A stretch of DNA of 17,425 nt from an uncultured Pseudomonadota bacterium (GCA_903854305.1 CAINWC010000169.1:1-17425); one strand, 5' to 3'; counted from the stretch's first letter, positions 1 to 6,263 are shown. Numbers and translations: made by a program. Notes: a model not told the origin generated them from the sequence alone.

Positions 1-1
1 A

Positions 2-85
2 GTGTTTTATAATCGGGTACGCAGGCATAGTTATTTGAATTATTTAAGCCCCGTTCAGTTTGAACAACAACAAATCGGACATTGA
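2..85 (+). CDS. IS3-family transposase (OrfB), C-terminal fragment
   Basis: This is the last 27 residues of a DDE transposase, open at the window edge. The peptide VFYNRVRRHSYLNYLSPVQF (2-61) matches the signature found after the catalytic Glu in IS3-group OrfB integrase-like transposases (YNxxRxHSxLxYLSPxxFE). The last residues are EQQQIGH followed by TGA. The catalytic DDE residues and OrfA lie upstream, outside the window. The stop lies just before the right terminal repeat, the usual IS3 layout. Only the tail is visible, so activity cannot be assessed. Confidence 0.8.
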   Translation: MFYNRVRRHSYLNYLSPVQFEQQQIGH

Positions 86-89
86 AAAA

Positions 90-114
90 TGTCTACGATA
101 TTGGGGGAAGTCCA
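90..114. repeat. IS3-type right terminal inverted repeat
   Basis: These 25 bp begin TGTCTACGATATTGGG and end GTCCA. Their reverse complement begins TGGACTTCCCCC, resembling the TGGA..CCCC..AGACA tips of many IS3-group elements. The partner repeat is outside the window. The duplicated target would be the 3-4 bp starting at 115 (CTG or CTGG), but its second copy is also outside. Confidence 0.6.
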
Positions 115-240
115 CTGGGTCGTTTTGGTAATACTACAGGGGCGATACCTTACAGCGTTTTATTAAGTGATGATCGGCTCATTCAAGCCGTACGGTTCGG
201 CGAAATTGATGAGGCTTGGCTCAATCGCTTGTTATATTAA
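115..240 (+). pseudogene. 3' fragment of a TlpA-like thioredoxin gene cut by the IS
   Basis: The 41 codons to the TAA at 238-240 read as the C-terminal end of a TlpA/ResA-like thioredoxin-fold protein. They contain the cis-Pro strand pattern FGNTTGAIPYSVLL followed by a GEIDEAWLNRLL helix, as in periplasmic thiol-disulfide proteins of this group. The frame is broken upstream by the IS right end (terminal repeat to 114, and an in-frame TGA at 61). The CxxC redox motif is therefore absent and must lie, if anywhere, on the far side of the element. The fragment has no start codon or RBS of its own. It probably belongs to a gene inactivated by the insertion; TlpA, ResA and generic thioredoxin cannot be told apart from this tail. 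Confidence 0.7.
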
Positions 241-254
241 AGCCAGAACCTGAT

Positions 255-287
255 GATGCCCTTAGTGGGAAGAAACTTTAGGGCGTC
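255..287 (+). terminator. Weak hairpin after the thioredoxin fragment
   Basis: GATGCCCT (255-262) can pair with AGGGCGTC (280-287) across a 17-nt loop, with one G-T pair. Only a short pyrimidine stretch (CTTTCATT) follows, so it would be a weak intrinsic terminator. CTTAGTGG (261-268) is also perfectly complementary to CCACTAAG (306-313), giving a competing fold in the leader of the next gene. Confidence 0.3.
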
Positions 288-348
288 CTTTCATTAATAG
301 AGGCGCCACTAAGCGAGATATTAATAAACTTTACTGAAGGAATTTTTG

Positions 349-1239
349 ATGAAACGTAAAACAGCTAATGATTTTCACCCAGAAGTGCTGAATCTTTTTG
401 ATCAATATGTGCACGGGCAGATGACACGCCGTGGATTTTTAAAAGGTGCGGCTAAGTTTGCAATTGCTGGTGCAACTGCCGCAGGGTTGCTTGAGTCACT
501 TAGTCCAAGGTTTGCTGAGGCACAGCAGGTAAAAGGGAATGATCTGCGGATCAAGGCAAGTTATGTGGAGTACCCTTCGCCGAATGGTTACGGTAAGCTG
601 CGGGGCTACTTAGTGCAGCCTACCAATGCAAAAGGCAAGCTGCCAACGGTGCTGGTCGTACATGAAAACAGAGGTCTCAATCCACATGTCGAAGATATTG
701 CTCGCCGTTTGGCATTAGATGGTTTCATTGCTTTTGCGCCAGATGCCTTGTTCCCATTGGGTGGTTATCCGGGTGATGAAGATAAAGCGCGGGCGCTTTT
801 TTCTAAGTTGGATCAATCCAAAACGCGGGAAGACTTTATTGCCGCGGCCAATGAGCTAAAAGCTTTGCCTGAAGGGAATGGCAAAGTGGGGGTGGTAGGC
901 TTTTGCTACGGCGGCGGTATCGCCAATTTTCTAGCCACTCGCCTGCCAGATTTGGCGGCAGCCGTACCTTTTTATGGTGCTCAGCCAACGGCTGAAGAGG
1001 CTGCGAAAATTAAGGCCCCTCTATTGCTTCATTATGCAGGTGCTGATGATCGTATTAACGCTGGTTGGCCTGCCTATGAAGCTGCATTAAAGGTCGCTGG
1101 CGTTAACTATCAAGCCTATCACTATGCGGGTGTGCAACACGGTTTTAACAACGATACGACACCTAGGTTTGATGAAGCGGCTGCGAAACTGGCTTGGGAG
1201 CGAACCATTGCGTTTTTTAATCAGTATCTGCGTAGCTAA
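349..1239 (+). CDS. Tat-exported dienelactone hydrolase family protein (YghX-like)
   Basis: An alpha/beta-hydrolase of the dienelactone hydrolase (DLH) family, 296 aa. The ATG at 349 is preferred over the TTG at 346 because GAAGGA (336-341) sits 7 bp before it. The N-terminus has a twin-arginine signal (TRRGFLKGA, RR at residues 27-28) and a hydrophobic stretch to about residue 47, so the enzyme should be exported folded to the periplasm. The DLH triad is visible: nucleophile Cys186 in GFCYGGG, Asp233 or Asp234 in GADDRIN, His264 in GVQHGFNND. The HENRGL loop (105-110) supplies the Glu usual in DLH. By recall, the whole chain resembles E. coli YghX, which has the same N-terminal layout. The natural substrate is unknown; an ester or lactone is likely. 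It appears to be transcribed alone. Confidence 0.9.
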   Translation: MKRKTANDFHPEVLNLFDQYVHGQMTRRGFLKGAAKFAIAGATAAGLLESLSPRFAEAQQVKGNDLRIKASYVEYPSPNGYGKLRGYLVQPTNAKGKLPTVLVVHENRGLNPHVEDIARRLALDGFIAFAPDALFPLGGYPGDEDKARALFSKLDQSKTREDFIAAANELKALPEGNGKVGVVGFCYGGGIANFLATRLPDLAAAVPFYGAQPTAEEAAKIKAPLLLHYAGADDRINAGWPAYEAALKVAGVNYQAYHYAGVQHGFNNDTTPRFDEAAAKLAWERTIAFFNQYLRS

Positions 1240-1359
1240 TCGGCTGTATGGGATCTAGTCAGGACTGTAGCGTAATAGCCTTAGGTCAAGAAGTTATATT
1301 GGCTCGCAAGTTTTTTCTAGAGATACAAGTTTAAAATTTAGCTGAAAATTGAATCAAGC

Positions 1360-1381
1360 GGTTGTTGCACCAACAACAACC
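1360..1381. promoter_or_regulatory. Candidate upstream activator dyad for the sigma54 promoter
   Basis: GGTTGTTG (1360-1367) and CAACAACC (1374-1381) form a perfect 8-bp inverted repeat with a 6-bp centre. A second small dyad, AGCAA-N4-TTGCT, follows at about 1387-1400. They lie about 185-215 bp before the predicted start site, a usual distance for enhancer-binding activators of sigma54. The function is inferred from position only. Confidence 0.3.
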
Positions 1382-1488
1382 AGTTCAGCAAACTGTTGCT
1401 ATAGCAGCAGAACACCCGGATTTGTTAAGTCGTTTATCTTCTTGTAAATATATCGTACACCACCGTTTTATTTAATATTATCTATATA

Positions 1489-1501
1489 AATCAATAGGTA
1501 A
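1489..1501 (+). promoter_or_regulatory. Possible IHF binding site
   Basis: AATCAATAGGTAA matches the IHF consensus WATCAANNNNTTR with one mismatch. It lies in AT-rich DNA between the upstream dyad and the sigma54 element, where IHF usually bends DNA for activator contact. The short degenerate consensus makes chance matches common in such DNA. Confidence 0.25.
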
Positions 1502-1551
1502 TATGGTTTTATTGAACATTTTTACTGTATTTTTATTTGTTTATATTTAGT

Positions 1552-1567
1552 TGGCACAGTAGATGCT
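1552..1567 (+). promoter_or_regulatory. Sigma54 (RpoN) -24/-12 promoter
   Basis: TGGCACAGTAGATGCT fits the RpoN consensus TGGCAC-N5-TTGC(A/T): the -24 GG (1553-1554) and -12 GC (1565-1566) have the exact 12-bp phase, and the only mismatch is A for the first T of TTGC. The predicted start is near 1578, leaving a leader of about 50 nt before the ATG at 1630. No sigma70 element of similar quality was seen here. Confidence 0.65.
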
Positions 1568-1629
1568 AAGTAATCATGTAACCAGTTAAATCTCTGGCAA
1601 TCTATTTATTTTTTAAAGGTATAAATATC

Positions 1630-2133
1630 ATGAACAAATTCGTTAATCTTATTGCATTTATTATGGCGCTTTCTACACCGTTGGCATTTGCGGCAGATGG
1701 TGATACAGGTGTTAAGGTCGATGCAACAGTCAAACCGGCGGCAACTCCAGTGTATAAGGCAAAGTCTCCAAAACTTAACCGCGCTCAATTTGATCAACTA
1801 CTAGCAAAGCCTGACCAATTGGTTATCATTGATCTTCGTCGCCCTGATGAGCTGACTAAAATTGGCGGTTTTGCAGTGTATCTAAGTATTCAATCTAAAG
1901 AGCTTGAGAAAAGCCTAGCCTTCATTCCTAAAGATCGCACTATTGTTACCGTGTCAAATCATGCCGGTCGCGCAGGTGCTGGCGCTGATTTGTTAGCTAG
2001 CAAGGGTTTTAAGGTAGCTGGTGCAGTGGGTGTTGAAGACTATGAAGCTGAAGGCGGTACATTAACTAAAATTACACCACCAGCACCAAAAGTCGCTGAT
2101 GCTAGCAAGCCAGCGGCTGAAGCAAGTCACTAA
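1630..2133 (+). CDS. Periplasmic rhodanese-fold protein lacking the catalytic Cys
   Basis: A secreted protein of 167 aa. A Sec signal peptide covers residues 1-21 (hydrophobic core, cleavage likely after AFA). A single rhodanese-like domain follows from about 50 to 140: the LNRAQFDQLL entry helix, VIIDLRRPDE (65-74, the conserved D-x-R strand) and the active-site region TVSNHAGRAGAGADLLASKGF (107-127). Where active rhodaneses have CxxGxR, this protein has SNHAGR, so Ser109 replaces the sulfur-carrying Cys; Arg114 is kept. The whole protein has no cysteine. It therefore should not act as a sulfurtransferase and is more likely a binding or scaffold protein. The C-terminal tail (about 148-167) is rich in Pro, Ala and Lys. 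AAAGG lies 11 bp before the ATG. It is the first gene after the sigma54 promoter. Confidence 0.8.
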   Translation: MNKFVNLIAFIMALSTPLAFAADGDTGVKVDATVKPAATPVYKAKSPKLNRAQFDQLLAKPDQLVIIDLRRPDELTKIGGFAVYLSIQSKELEKSLAFIPKDRTIVTVSNHAGRAGAGADLLASKGFKVAGAVGVEDYEAEGGTLTKITPPAPKVADASKPAAEASH

Positions 2134-2145
2134 TCCAATTTACTT

Positions 2146-2179
2146 ATCAGCGTAATCGCAAAGTTGCTTTTACGCTGAT
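2146..2179 (+). terminator. Strong hairpin between the rhodanese-like gene and the membrane genes
   Basis: ATCAGCGTAA (2146-2155) and TTACGCTGAT (2170-2179) form a perfect 10-bp stem around a 14-nt loop, starting 12 bp after the stop codon. No T-run follows, so it is not a typical intrinsic terminator. It could protect the upstream mRNA 3' end, reduce downstream expression, or need Rho. Confidence 0.4.
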
Positions 2180-2305
2180 CTCTACCCAATGCAAAAATAT
2201 TGCCAATAAGGCGCTACAGTAGTTGGTTGTTTACAACGTGAATGTGTTAATCAGCATCATTTCGGTAATAAAAATAAATTAAGCGATAAATATTAGGAAT
2301 AAATC

Positions 2306-2809
2306 ATGACTATCATTGAATTTTTACAGTTACTTCATGATTCCCAGTTGGGTACTGCACTGCGTGAATCTCTCTATATGTTCCCGATCATCGAGGGCGT
2401 ACATCTCATTGGACTTGCGCTGTCTGTCGGTTTAATTTTACTTACTGATTTAAGATTGGTTGGCCTGTTTCTGCGGAATGTGCCTGTGCAGGATGTTTTG
2501 CACCAACTACGGCCTTGGGTTCTAGCTGGGTTTGCTATTACCTTTATTACTGGCACTCTTCTTATTTGGGCAGAAGGTCCGAGGATCTGGCAGATACCCG
2601 TGTTTCCAATTAAGCTTTTGTTAATTGCTTTGGCTGGTCTTAATGCAATTTGGTTTGAATTTAAGTATGGGCGCACTGTTTTAGAGTGGGGTGTTAAGCC
2701 AGAGTTTCCTAAAGGCGCAAAAGTGGCTGGGTGGCTATCGCTAGTGTCGTGGACTGCGGTTGTTATTTGTGGTCGTTTGATTCCGTATCTTGAAGCAACA
2801 CAACATTAA
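2306..2809 (+). CDS. Four-helix inner-membrane protein, DUF6644-like (first copy)
   Basis: An integral membrane protein of 167 aa with four likely transmembrane helices at about 25-46, 70-90, 98-118 and 138-160. Helix 1 has Glu30 and His33 in the pattern E-x-x-HLIGLALSVG, then DLRLVG (48-53) at its end. Lys103 starts helix 3 and Gly-Arg (156-157) ends helix 4. These features fit the uncharacterised DUF6644 family, recalled and not searched. The gene downstream encodes a related protein with the same conserved positions. The buried His could bind haem or a metal, but no function is known. An AGGA is placed correctly before the ATG. The 172-bp gap from the rhodanese-like gene holds a hairpin, so co-transcription is likely but not certain. 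Confidence 0.75.
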   Translation: MTIIEFLQLLHDSQLGTALRESLYMFPIIEGVHLIGLALSVGLILLTDLRLVGLFLRNVPVQDVLHQLRPWVLAGFAITFITGTLLIWAEGPRIWQIPVFPIKLLLIALAGLNAIWFEFKYGRTVLEWGVKPEFPKGAKVAGWLSLVSWTAVVICGRLIPYLEATQH

Positions 2810-2836
2810 TTTACATATCATTAAGAGAGTTTAACT

Positions 2837-3310
2837 ATGAGCACTCAAGCATTTTTTCATTCATTACAAAATGGCGCATTAGGAATTAGCATCGGTAAGC
2901 TAGATCCGTTGTTTGGTGCGTTGGCACAGCTGTTTCATATTGCAGGATTCCTGCTTATTTTGACTGCTATTCTAATTGTTAATCTTAGATTATTTGGTGT
3001 GGGCTTACGTAACCAGTCCGTACCGCAACTTGTTAAAGCAACAAATCCGTTAATTTTGTATGGTTTAGGATTTTTAGCGATATCAGGACTCTTCATCTTG
3101 CTGCCTAGCGCTGATATTTACTATCCTAACCCAGCATTCTGGGCCAAGGCTTTGCTACTGTCTTTAGCACTAATCGTTCAATTTACCTTGTATCGTAAGG
3201 TGACCGCTAGCGAATCACCTAACCGCACATTGGCAAGCACGACTGCAGTACTTTCGCTAACGCTTTGGTTTGGTGTAGCTTTCGCAGGCCGCGCGATTGG
3301 TTTTGTTTAA
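2837..3310 (+). CDS. Four-helix inner-membrane protein, DUF6644-like (second copy)
   Basis: An integral membrane protein of 157 aa, a divergent paralogue of the protein encoded just upstream (27-bp gap). Four hydrophobic helices lie at about 27-48, 70-90, 102-120 and 134-155. Matching positions are kept: His34 in LFHIAGFLL, the helix-1 end NLRLFG (49-54, Asn for Asp), Lys104 in FWAKALLL, and Gly-Arg (151-152) in the last helix. The Glu before the His is not kept (Gln31). Two adjacent, related small membrane proteins suggest a heterodimer in the inner membrane, possibly with shared haem or metal ligands; this is inference. The ATG follows a purine-rich AAGAGAG. No function is established for the family. 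Confidence 0.75.
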   Translation: MSTQAFFHSLQNGALGISIGKLDPLFGALAQLFHIAGFLLILTAILIVNLRLFGVGLRNQSVPQLVKATNPLILYGLGFLAISGLFILLPSADIYYPNPAFWAKALLLSLALIVQFTLYRKVTASESPNRTLASTTAVLSLTLWFGVAFAGRAIGFV

Positions 3311-3360
3311 ATATTGTTATTAGAAGTTACAAAATCATCATCCAATTAAGGACGTTCAGA

Positions 3361-4083
3361 ATGAATGCTAAAACTATTTTAATATGCTCGGCGCTCTATG
3401 CTGCAACGCTGGTCGGCGCAAATCTTGTCTTTGCCGCCGATATAGCAGCGCCAACACCAGAACTTAAAGCCAAAGAGCCAGTTAAACCTTTAAGTTTTTT
3501 TGTGACTAGCGAGGGTATTGGTAACGGTGCTAATCTCGGTAGCTTGGCGGGTGCTGATGCACATTGCCAAAAACTGGCAACAGCTGTGGGTGCTGGCGGC
3601 AAGACTTGGCATGCCTATTTAAGTACTCAAGCCAGTGATGGGCAAGTTGCAGTTAATGCGCGCGACCGGATAGGTAAAGGGCCTTGGTATAACGTAAAAG
3701 GTGCGGTCGTTGCCAAAGATGTTGCACACCTTCATGGCGATACTTTGGATGTTGCAAGACTTGGCAATAATCTTAGCAGAACTACCGTTCTGACTGAGAA
3801 AGGCGAAGCTATTAAAGGTGCTGGTGATAAACCAAATCAGCACGATATTCTCACCGGCACACAACTAGACGGAACGGCTTACGCTGACGGTGTTGATCAC
3901 ACTTGTAAGAATTTCACCAGTAGCGCAAAAGAAGGTTCGGTTCAGGTCGGACATTTTGATCGTACCGGTGGTGGCAATACTTCATGGAACTCTGCACACG
4001 GAAGTAAAGGTTGTGCGCAGGAAAGTCTTGTAAGCACTGGTGGTGCTGGTTTGCTGTATTGCTTTGCAACTGACTCATTGTAA
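3361..4083 (+). CDS. Secreted lectin/endostatin-like (DUF1554-type) protein
   Basis: An exported protein of 240 aa. The ATG at 3361 is chosen because AAGGA lies 8-9 bp upstream; a longer frame starting at 3265 would overlap the previous gene and lose the signal peptide. The signal peptide spans about 1-25 (cleavage near VFA-AD). The mature part begins with FFVTSEGIGNGANLGSLAGA and contains AHCQKLA, KTWHAYLS, ARDRIGKGPWYN and a Gly-rich end with LLYCFATD. This order is typical of bacterial proteins annotated as lectin or collagen XVIII/endostatin-like (C-type lectin-like fold). Four mature Cys (69, 182, 218, 234) could form two disulfides. The ligand is unknown. It sits 50 bp after the second membrane gene and 44 bp before the cytochrome gene. 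Confidence 0.75.
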   Translation: MNAKTILICSALYAATLVGANLVFAADIAAPTPELKAKEPVKPLSFFVTSEGIGNGANLGSLAGADAHCQKLATAVGAGGKTWHAYLSTQASDGQVAVNARDRIGKGPWYNVKGAVVAKDVAHLHGDTLDVARLGNNLSRTTVLTEKGEAIKGAGDKPNQHDILTGTQLDGTAYADGVDHTCKNFTSSAKEGSVQVGHFDRTGGGNTSWNSAHGSKGCAQESLVSTGGAGLLYCFATDSL

Positions 4084-4127
4084 ATTAAATACCAATTTAT
4101 TATAGATGACTAAATCTAGGACGTAGT

Positions 4128-4748
4128 ATGAAAAGAAAAATATCAGCCTCAATCCTTGCAACTTTACTTGTAGGGGTTGCGGCGTGCTCCCCTAAAGCCG
4201 AAGTGCCAAAATCAGAATCACCATTCAAGCCTTCTGCATCACTACAGGAATTGATGGTTTCTGTGATTGACCCTAATGTAGACCCTATTTGGAATGCAGT
4301 ATCTACGATCAGCACAAAAGAAGGAACAGAAGAAAAACAGCCGCAATCGGATGATGAGTGGAAGGTACTTAGGAATCACGCCATTACACTCATAGAAGTC
4401 AGTAATTTGTTGGTGATTGAGGGGCGACCTGTGGCTGCAACTGGCGTCAACACTTCAACGCATGCTGTTGAACTCAGTCCGCAAGAAGTTCAGAAGACGA
4501 TAGATGGCAACCGTGGTGATTTCATTAAGCATGCACATGCGCTTCAAGAGGGTGCCAAATTGATGCTTGCCGCCATTGATGCAAAAAATCCTGAGGAGTT
4601 AGCGCGGGTAGGAGGAATTGTCGACCATGCTTGCGAGCAGTGTCATTCGCAGTTCTGGTACCCTAACGACAAACGTCCAACAGCTTCACTTGATCTTGGG
4701 CTGCAATCTGGCAACAGTCTTTACCTGAAAATTCGTAGCGCAAGCTAG
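4128..4748 (+). CDS. Lipoprotein with a C-terminal class II-type cytochrome c haem site
   Basis: A 206-aa lipoprotein. The signal ends in a lipobox (VGVAAC), so Cys20 should be lipidated, anchoring the protein at the membrane facing the periplasm. The remainder is helical with one haem c motif, CEQCH (169-173), near the C-terminus, followed by FWYP. This is the arrangement of class II cytochromes c (cytochrome c'/c556), whose haem lies in the last helix; Met43 in the first mature helix is a candidate axial ligand. Ser22 follows Ser21-Pro after the lipid Cys, with no Asp at +2, so outer-membrane sorting by Lol is possible. It is the last gene of the same-strand series after the sigma54 promoter and its only recognisable redox centre. 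Electron partners are unknown. Confidence 0.8.
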   Translation: MKRKISASILATLLVGVAACSPKAEVPKSESPFKPSASLQELMVSVIDPNVDPIWNAVSTISTKEGTEEKQPQSDDEWKVLRNHAITLIEVSNLLVIEGRPVAATGVNTSTHAVELSPQEVQKTIDGNRGDFIKHAHALQEGAKLMLAAIDAKNPEELARVGGIVDHACEQCHSQFWYPNDKRPTASLDLGLQSGNSLYLKIRSAS

Positions 4749-4872
4749 ACGCTGTTGGCCTTACTTGACCATTTAGTTAGGCGCACATAGATAAAGCATT
4801 TACTTATTATTGAGCGATAAACGCTAAATGAATGACCATTGGTGATTTTGTAAAGGTTAGACTTTAGTTTGG

Positions 4873-5018
4873 CATAATGCCGTCTAGCCGAGCACGTATC
4901 AATGTGCATAAGGCTTTGTGACAAAGCGCGAACAAAATACGCACCGATGGAATCTTTACGCTGCAAGGCTTAAGGCAAAAATCCCCCAGAAATGCATTCA
5001 TTTCTGGGGGATTTTTTT
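4873..5018 (+). ncRNA. Candidate small RNA ending at the strong terminator
   Basis: An extended -10 element (TGGCATAAT, -10 hexamer at 4873-4878) lies about 140 bp before the terminator, with only a weak -35 (TTGTAA at 4848-4853, 19-bp spacer). The region between can fold: GCTTTG-TGA-CAAAGC is a perfect 6-bp hairpin (about 4913-4927), and GTGC and GCAC flank it. A transcript from about 4884 to 5018 would be about 135 nt. It matches no RNA family that I recognise. The segment could instead be the 3' UTR of the cytochrome gene. Confidence 0.25.
4977..5018 (+). terminator. Strong bidirectional intrinsic terminator
   Basis: A 17-bp perfect stem (left arm 4977-4993, right arm 5000-5016) with core CCCCCAGAAAT/ATTTCTGGGGG closes a 6-nt loop and runs into a T tract (5012-5018) on the + strand. 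On the - strand the arm is followed by five T residues, so it can also stop transcription from dnaJ. It separates the cytochrome gene (+) from the chaperone operon (-). Confidence 0.9.
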
Positions 5019-5141
5019 GAACTGATTCATAGGCGAAGCTTGTAGCGCTAGCCCCTAAAAATATCAACACGAATTTAGAGGTACTAGGTAACTCCAGGTT
5101 TTGGTTTGGCCTTATTACGGATTGCTAAATTCGCAAAGAAC

Positions 5142-6263
5142 TTATTCAAAGAAATCTTTCGCTTTATCTAACCAACCCTTACTTTTAGGGCTATGTTTTC
5201 CAGAGTCTGCTTGAGTGCTATCTTCAAACTCCCGTAATAGCTCTTTTTGGCGATTAGTGAGTTTAACCGGCGTTTCAACCACAACATGTACCATTAAATC
5301 ACCGTGCTCAGATGAGCGTAGTGGTTTAATGCCTTTGCCACGCAACCTGAATACGCCGCCAGTTTGTGTTTCTGCTGGAATCTTCATTTTGGCAGAACCG
5401 CCTAATGTAGGCACTTCAATTTCACCGCCAAGTGCTGCCGTACTGAAACTGATTGGCATTTCACAATGCAAGTTACCACCTTCACGCTGAAAAATAGCAT
5501 GTTCTTTTAGGTGAACTACTACGTATAAATCACCCGTTGGGCCACCATTAACACCAGCTTCACCCTCGCCACTTAAGCGAATGCGATCGCCTTCATCAAC
5601 GCCGGCAGGAATTTTAACTGATAGTGTTTTATTTTGTTTTAAACGACCAGCGCCGCTACAGGTAGGGCAGGGGTCTTTGACCATTTTGCCGTTACCATGA
5701 CATTTTGGACAGGTTTGTTGCACTGAGAAAAAGCCTTGCTGCATACGTACTTGGCCATGACCTGCACAGGTCGTACATGTGACAGGTTGTGTACCAGGGC
5801 GTGCGCCAGAGCCTTTACAAGTTTCACAAGTGGCTTGCACGGGAATACGAATTTTTGTTTCCGTACCTTTCGCGGCATCTTCTAGCGAAATTTCCATGTT
5901 GTAGCGCAAGTCAGCACCGCGATACACGTTATTACGTTGTCCACCACGTGTGCCACCGCCAAAAATATCGCCAAAAATATCGCCAAATGCATCACCAAAC
6001 CCTGCGCCGCCAAAGCCTGCACCGCCACCACCTTGTTCTACACCTGCATGTCCATACTGGTCGTAAGCGGCACGTTTTTGGTCGTCAGATAACATTTCAT
6101 AGGCTTCTTTTGCCTCTTTGAATTGTTCTTCAGATTTTGGATTATCTGGGTTACGGTCTGGGTGATACTTCATCGCAAGTTTGCGATAAGATTTTTTAAT
6201 GTCTTCTTCAGAAGCGTCTTTATTAACGCCTAATACTTCGTAATAGTCTTTTTTAGTGGCCAT
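5142..6263 (-). CDS. dnaJ: Chaperone protein DnaJ (Hsp40)
   Basis: A co-chaperone of 373 aa that delivers unfolded proteins to DnaK and stimulates its ATPase in the cytoplasm. The ATG at 6263 gives the standard [13 protein letters not shown] start; a TTG 48 bp upstream would add an unrelated 16-residue tail. Domains in order: J domain (1 to about 70) with HPD at 34-36; Gly/Phe-rich linker (about 77-108); zinc domain with four CxxCxGxG repeats (Cys pairs 146/149, 163/166, 185/188, 199/202); the two C-terminal substrate-binding domains (about 215-340); a short charged tail. All key residues are present and the length is normal. It follows dnaK with a 114-bp gap containing a hairpin; no sigma32 element of its own was seen, so it is probably read through from dnaK. 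Confidence 0.98.
   Translation of the reverse strand: MATKKDYYEVLGVNKDASEEDIKKSYRKLAMKYHPDRNPDNPKSEEQFKEAKEAYEMLSDDQKRAAYDQYGHAGVEQGGGGAGFGGAGFGDAFGDIFGDIFGGGTRGGQRNNVYRGADLRYNMEISLEDAAKGTETKIRIPVQATCETCKGSGARPGTQPVTCTTCAGHGQVRMQQGFFSVQQTCPKCHGNGKMVKDPCPTCSGAGRLKQNKTLSVKIPAGVDEGDRIRLSGEGEAGVNGGPTGDLYVVVHLKEHAIFQREGGNLHCEMPISFSTAALGGEIEVPTLGGSAKMKIPAETQTGGVFRLRGKGIKPLRSSEHGDLMVHVVVETPVKLTNRQKELLREFEDSTQADSGKHSPKSKGWLDKAKDFFE

Larger units (their letters stand above)
1..114 (+). mobile_element. Right end of an IS3-family insertion sequence (partial)
   Basis: The window opens inside an IS3-family element. The C-terminal end of its transposase is read in frame from base 2 and stops at 83-85. The following 25 bp (90-114) look like an IS3-type right terminal repeat: they start TGTCT, contain a GGGGG run and end in CA, the dinucleotide expected at IS3-family tips. 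Directly after base 114 the sequence turns into coding sequence of a thioredoxin-like protein, which sets the insertion boundary. The left end and the rest of the element lie upstream of the window, so whether the copy is intact cannot be judged. The family comes from the conserved tail motif; the exact IS name is not known. Confidence 0.8.
1240..1629. other. Gene-free region upstream of the rhodanese-like gene
   Basis: No convincing gene lies in these 390 bp. One short open stretch (about 1351-1470, + strand) reads KRLLHQQQPVQQTVAIAAEHPD and looks protein-like, but it has no start, RBS or recognisable family; it may be a decayed gene. The region also holds an 8-bp dyad (1360-1381), a very AT-rich block (about 1440-1550) with a possible IHF site, and a sigma54-type promoter (1552-1567). 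Confidence 0.6.
4749..5141. other. Gene-free region between convergent genes
   Basis: No supported protein gene lies here; the short frames on both strands have no RBS or family features. The region holds a possible promoter and small-RNA segment (about 4848-5018, + strand) and the strong hairpin terminator at 4977-5018. The last 120 bp before the dnaJ stop show nothing recognisable. Confidence 0.6.

Noticed and set aside
78..93. Hairpin GACATT-GAAA-AATGTC at the end of the transposase gene
   Set aside because: It spans the transposase stop and the start of the terminal repeat and has no T-run; probably incidental to the IS end.
1351..1470. Protein-like stretch (RLLHQQQPVQQTVAIAAEHPD) upstream of the sigma54 promoter
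   Set aside because: It has no start codon or RBS, cannot be assigned to a family and overlaps the dyad; noted only as a possible gene remnant.
3265..3360. Longer N-terminus for the lectin-like protein
   Set aside because: It would overlap the upstream membrane gene, has no RBS, and would bury the clear signal peptide that begins at the ATG at 3361.
4745..5070. Short open frames on the - strand between the cytochrome gene and dnaJ
   Set aside because: They overlap each other and the strong terminator hairpin, have no RBS, signal or family features, and their composition is not protein-like.
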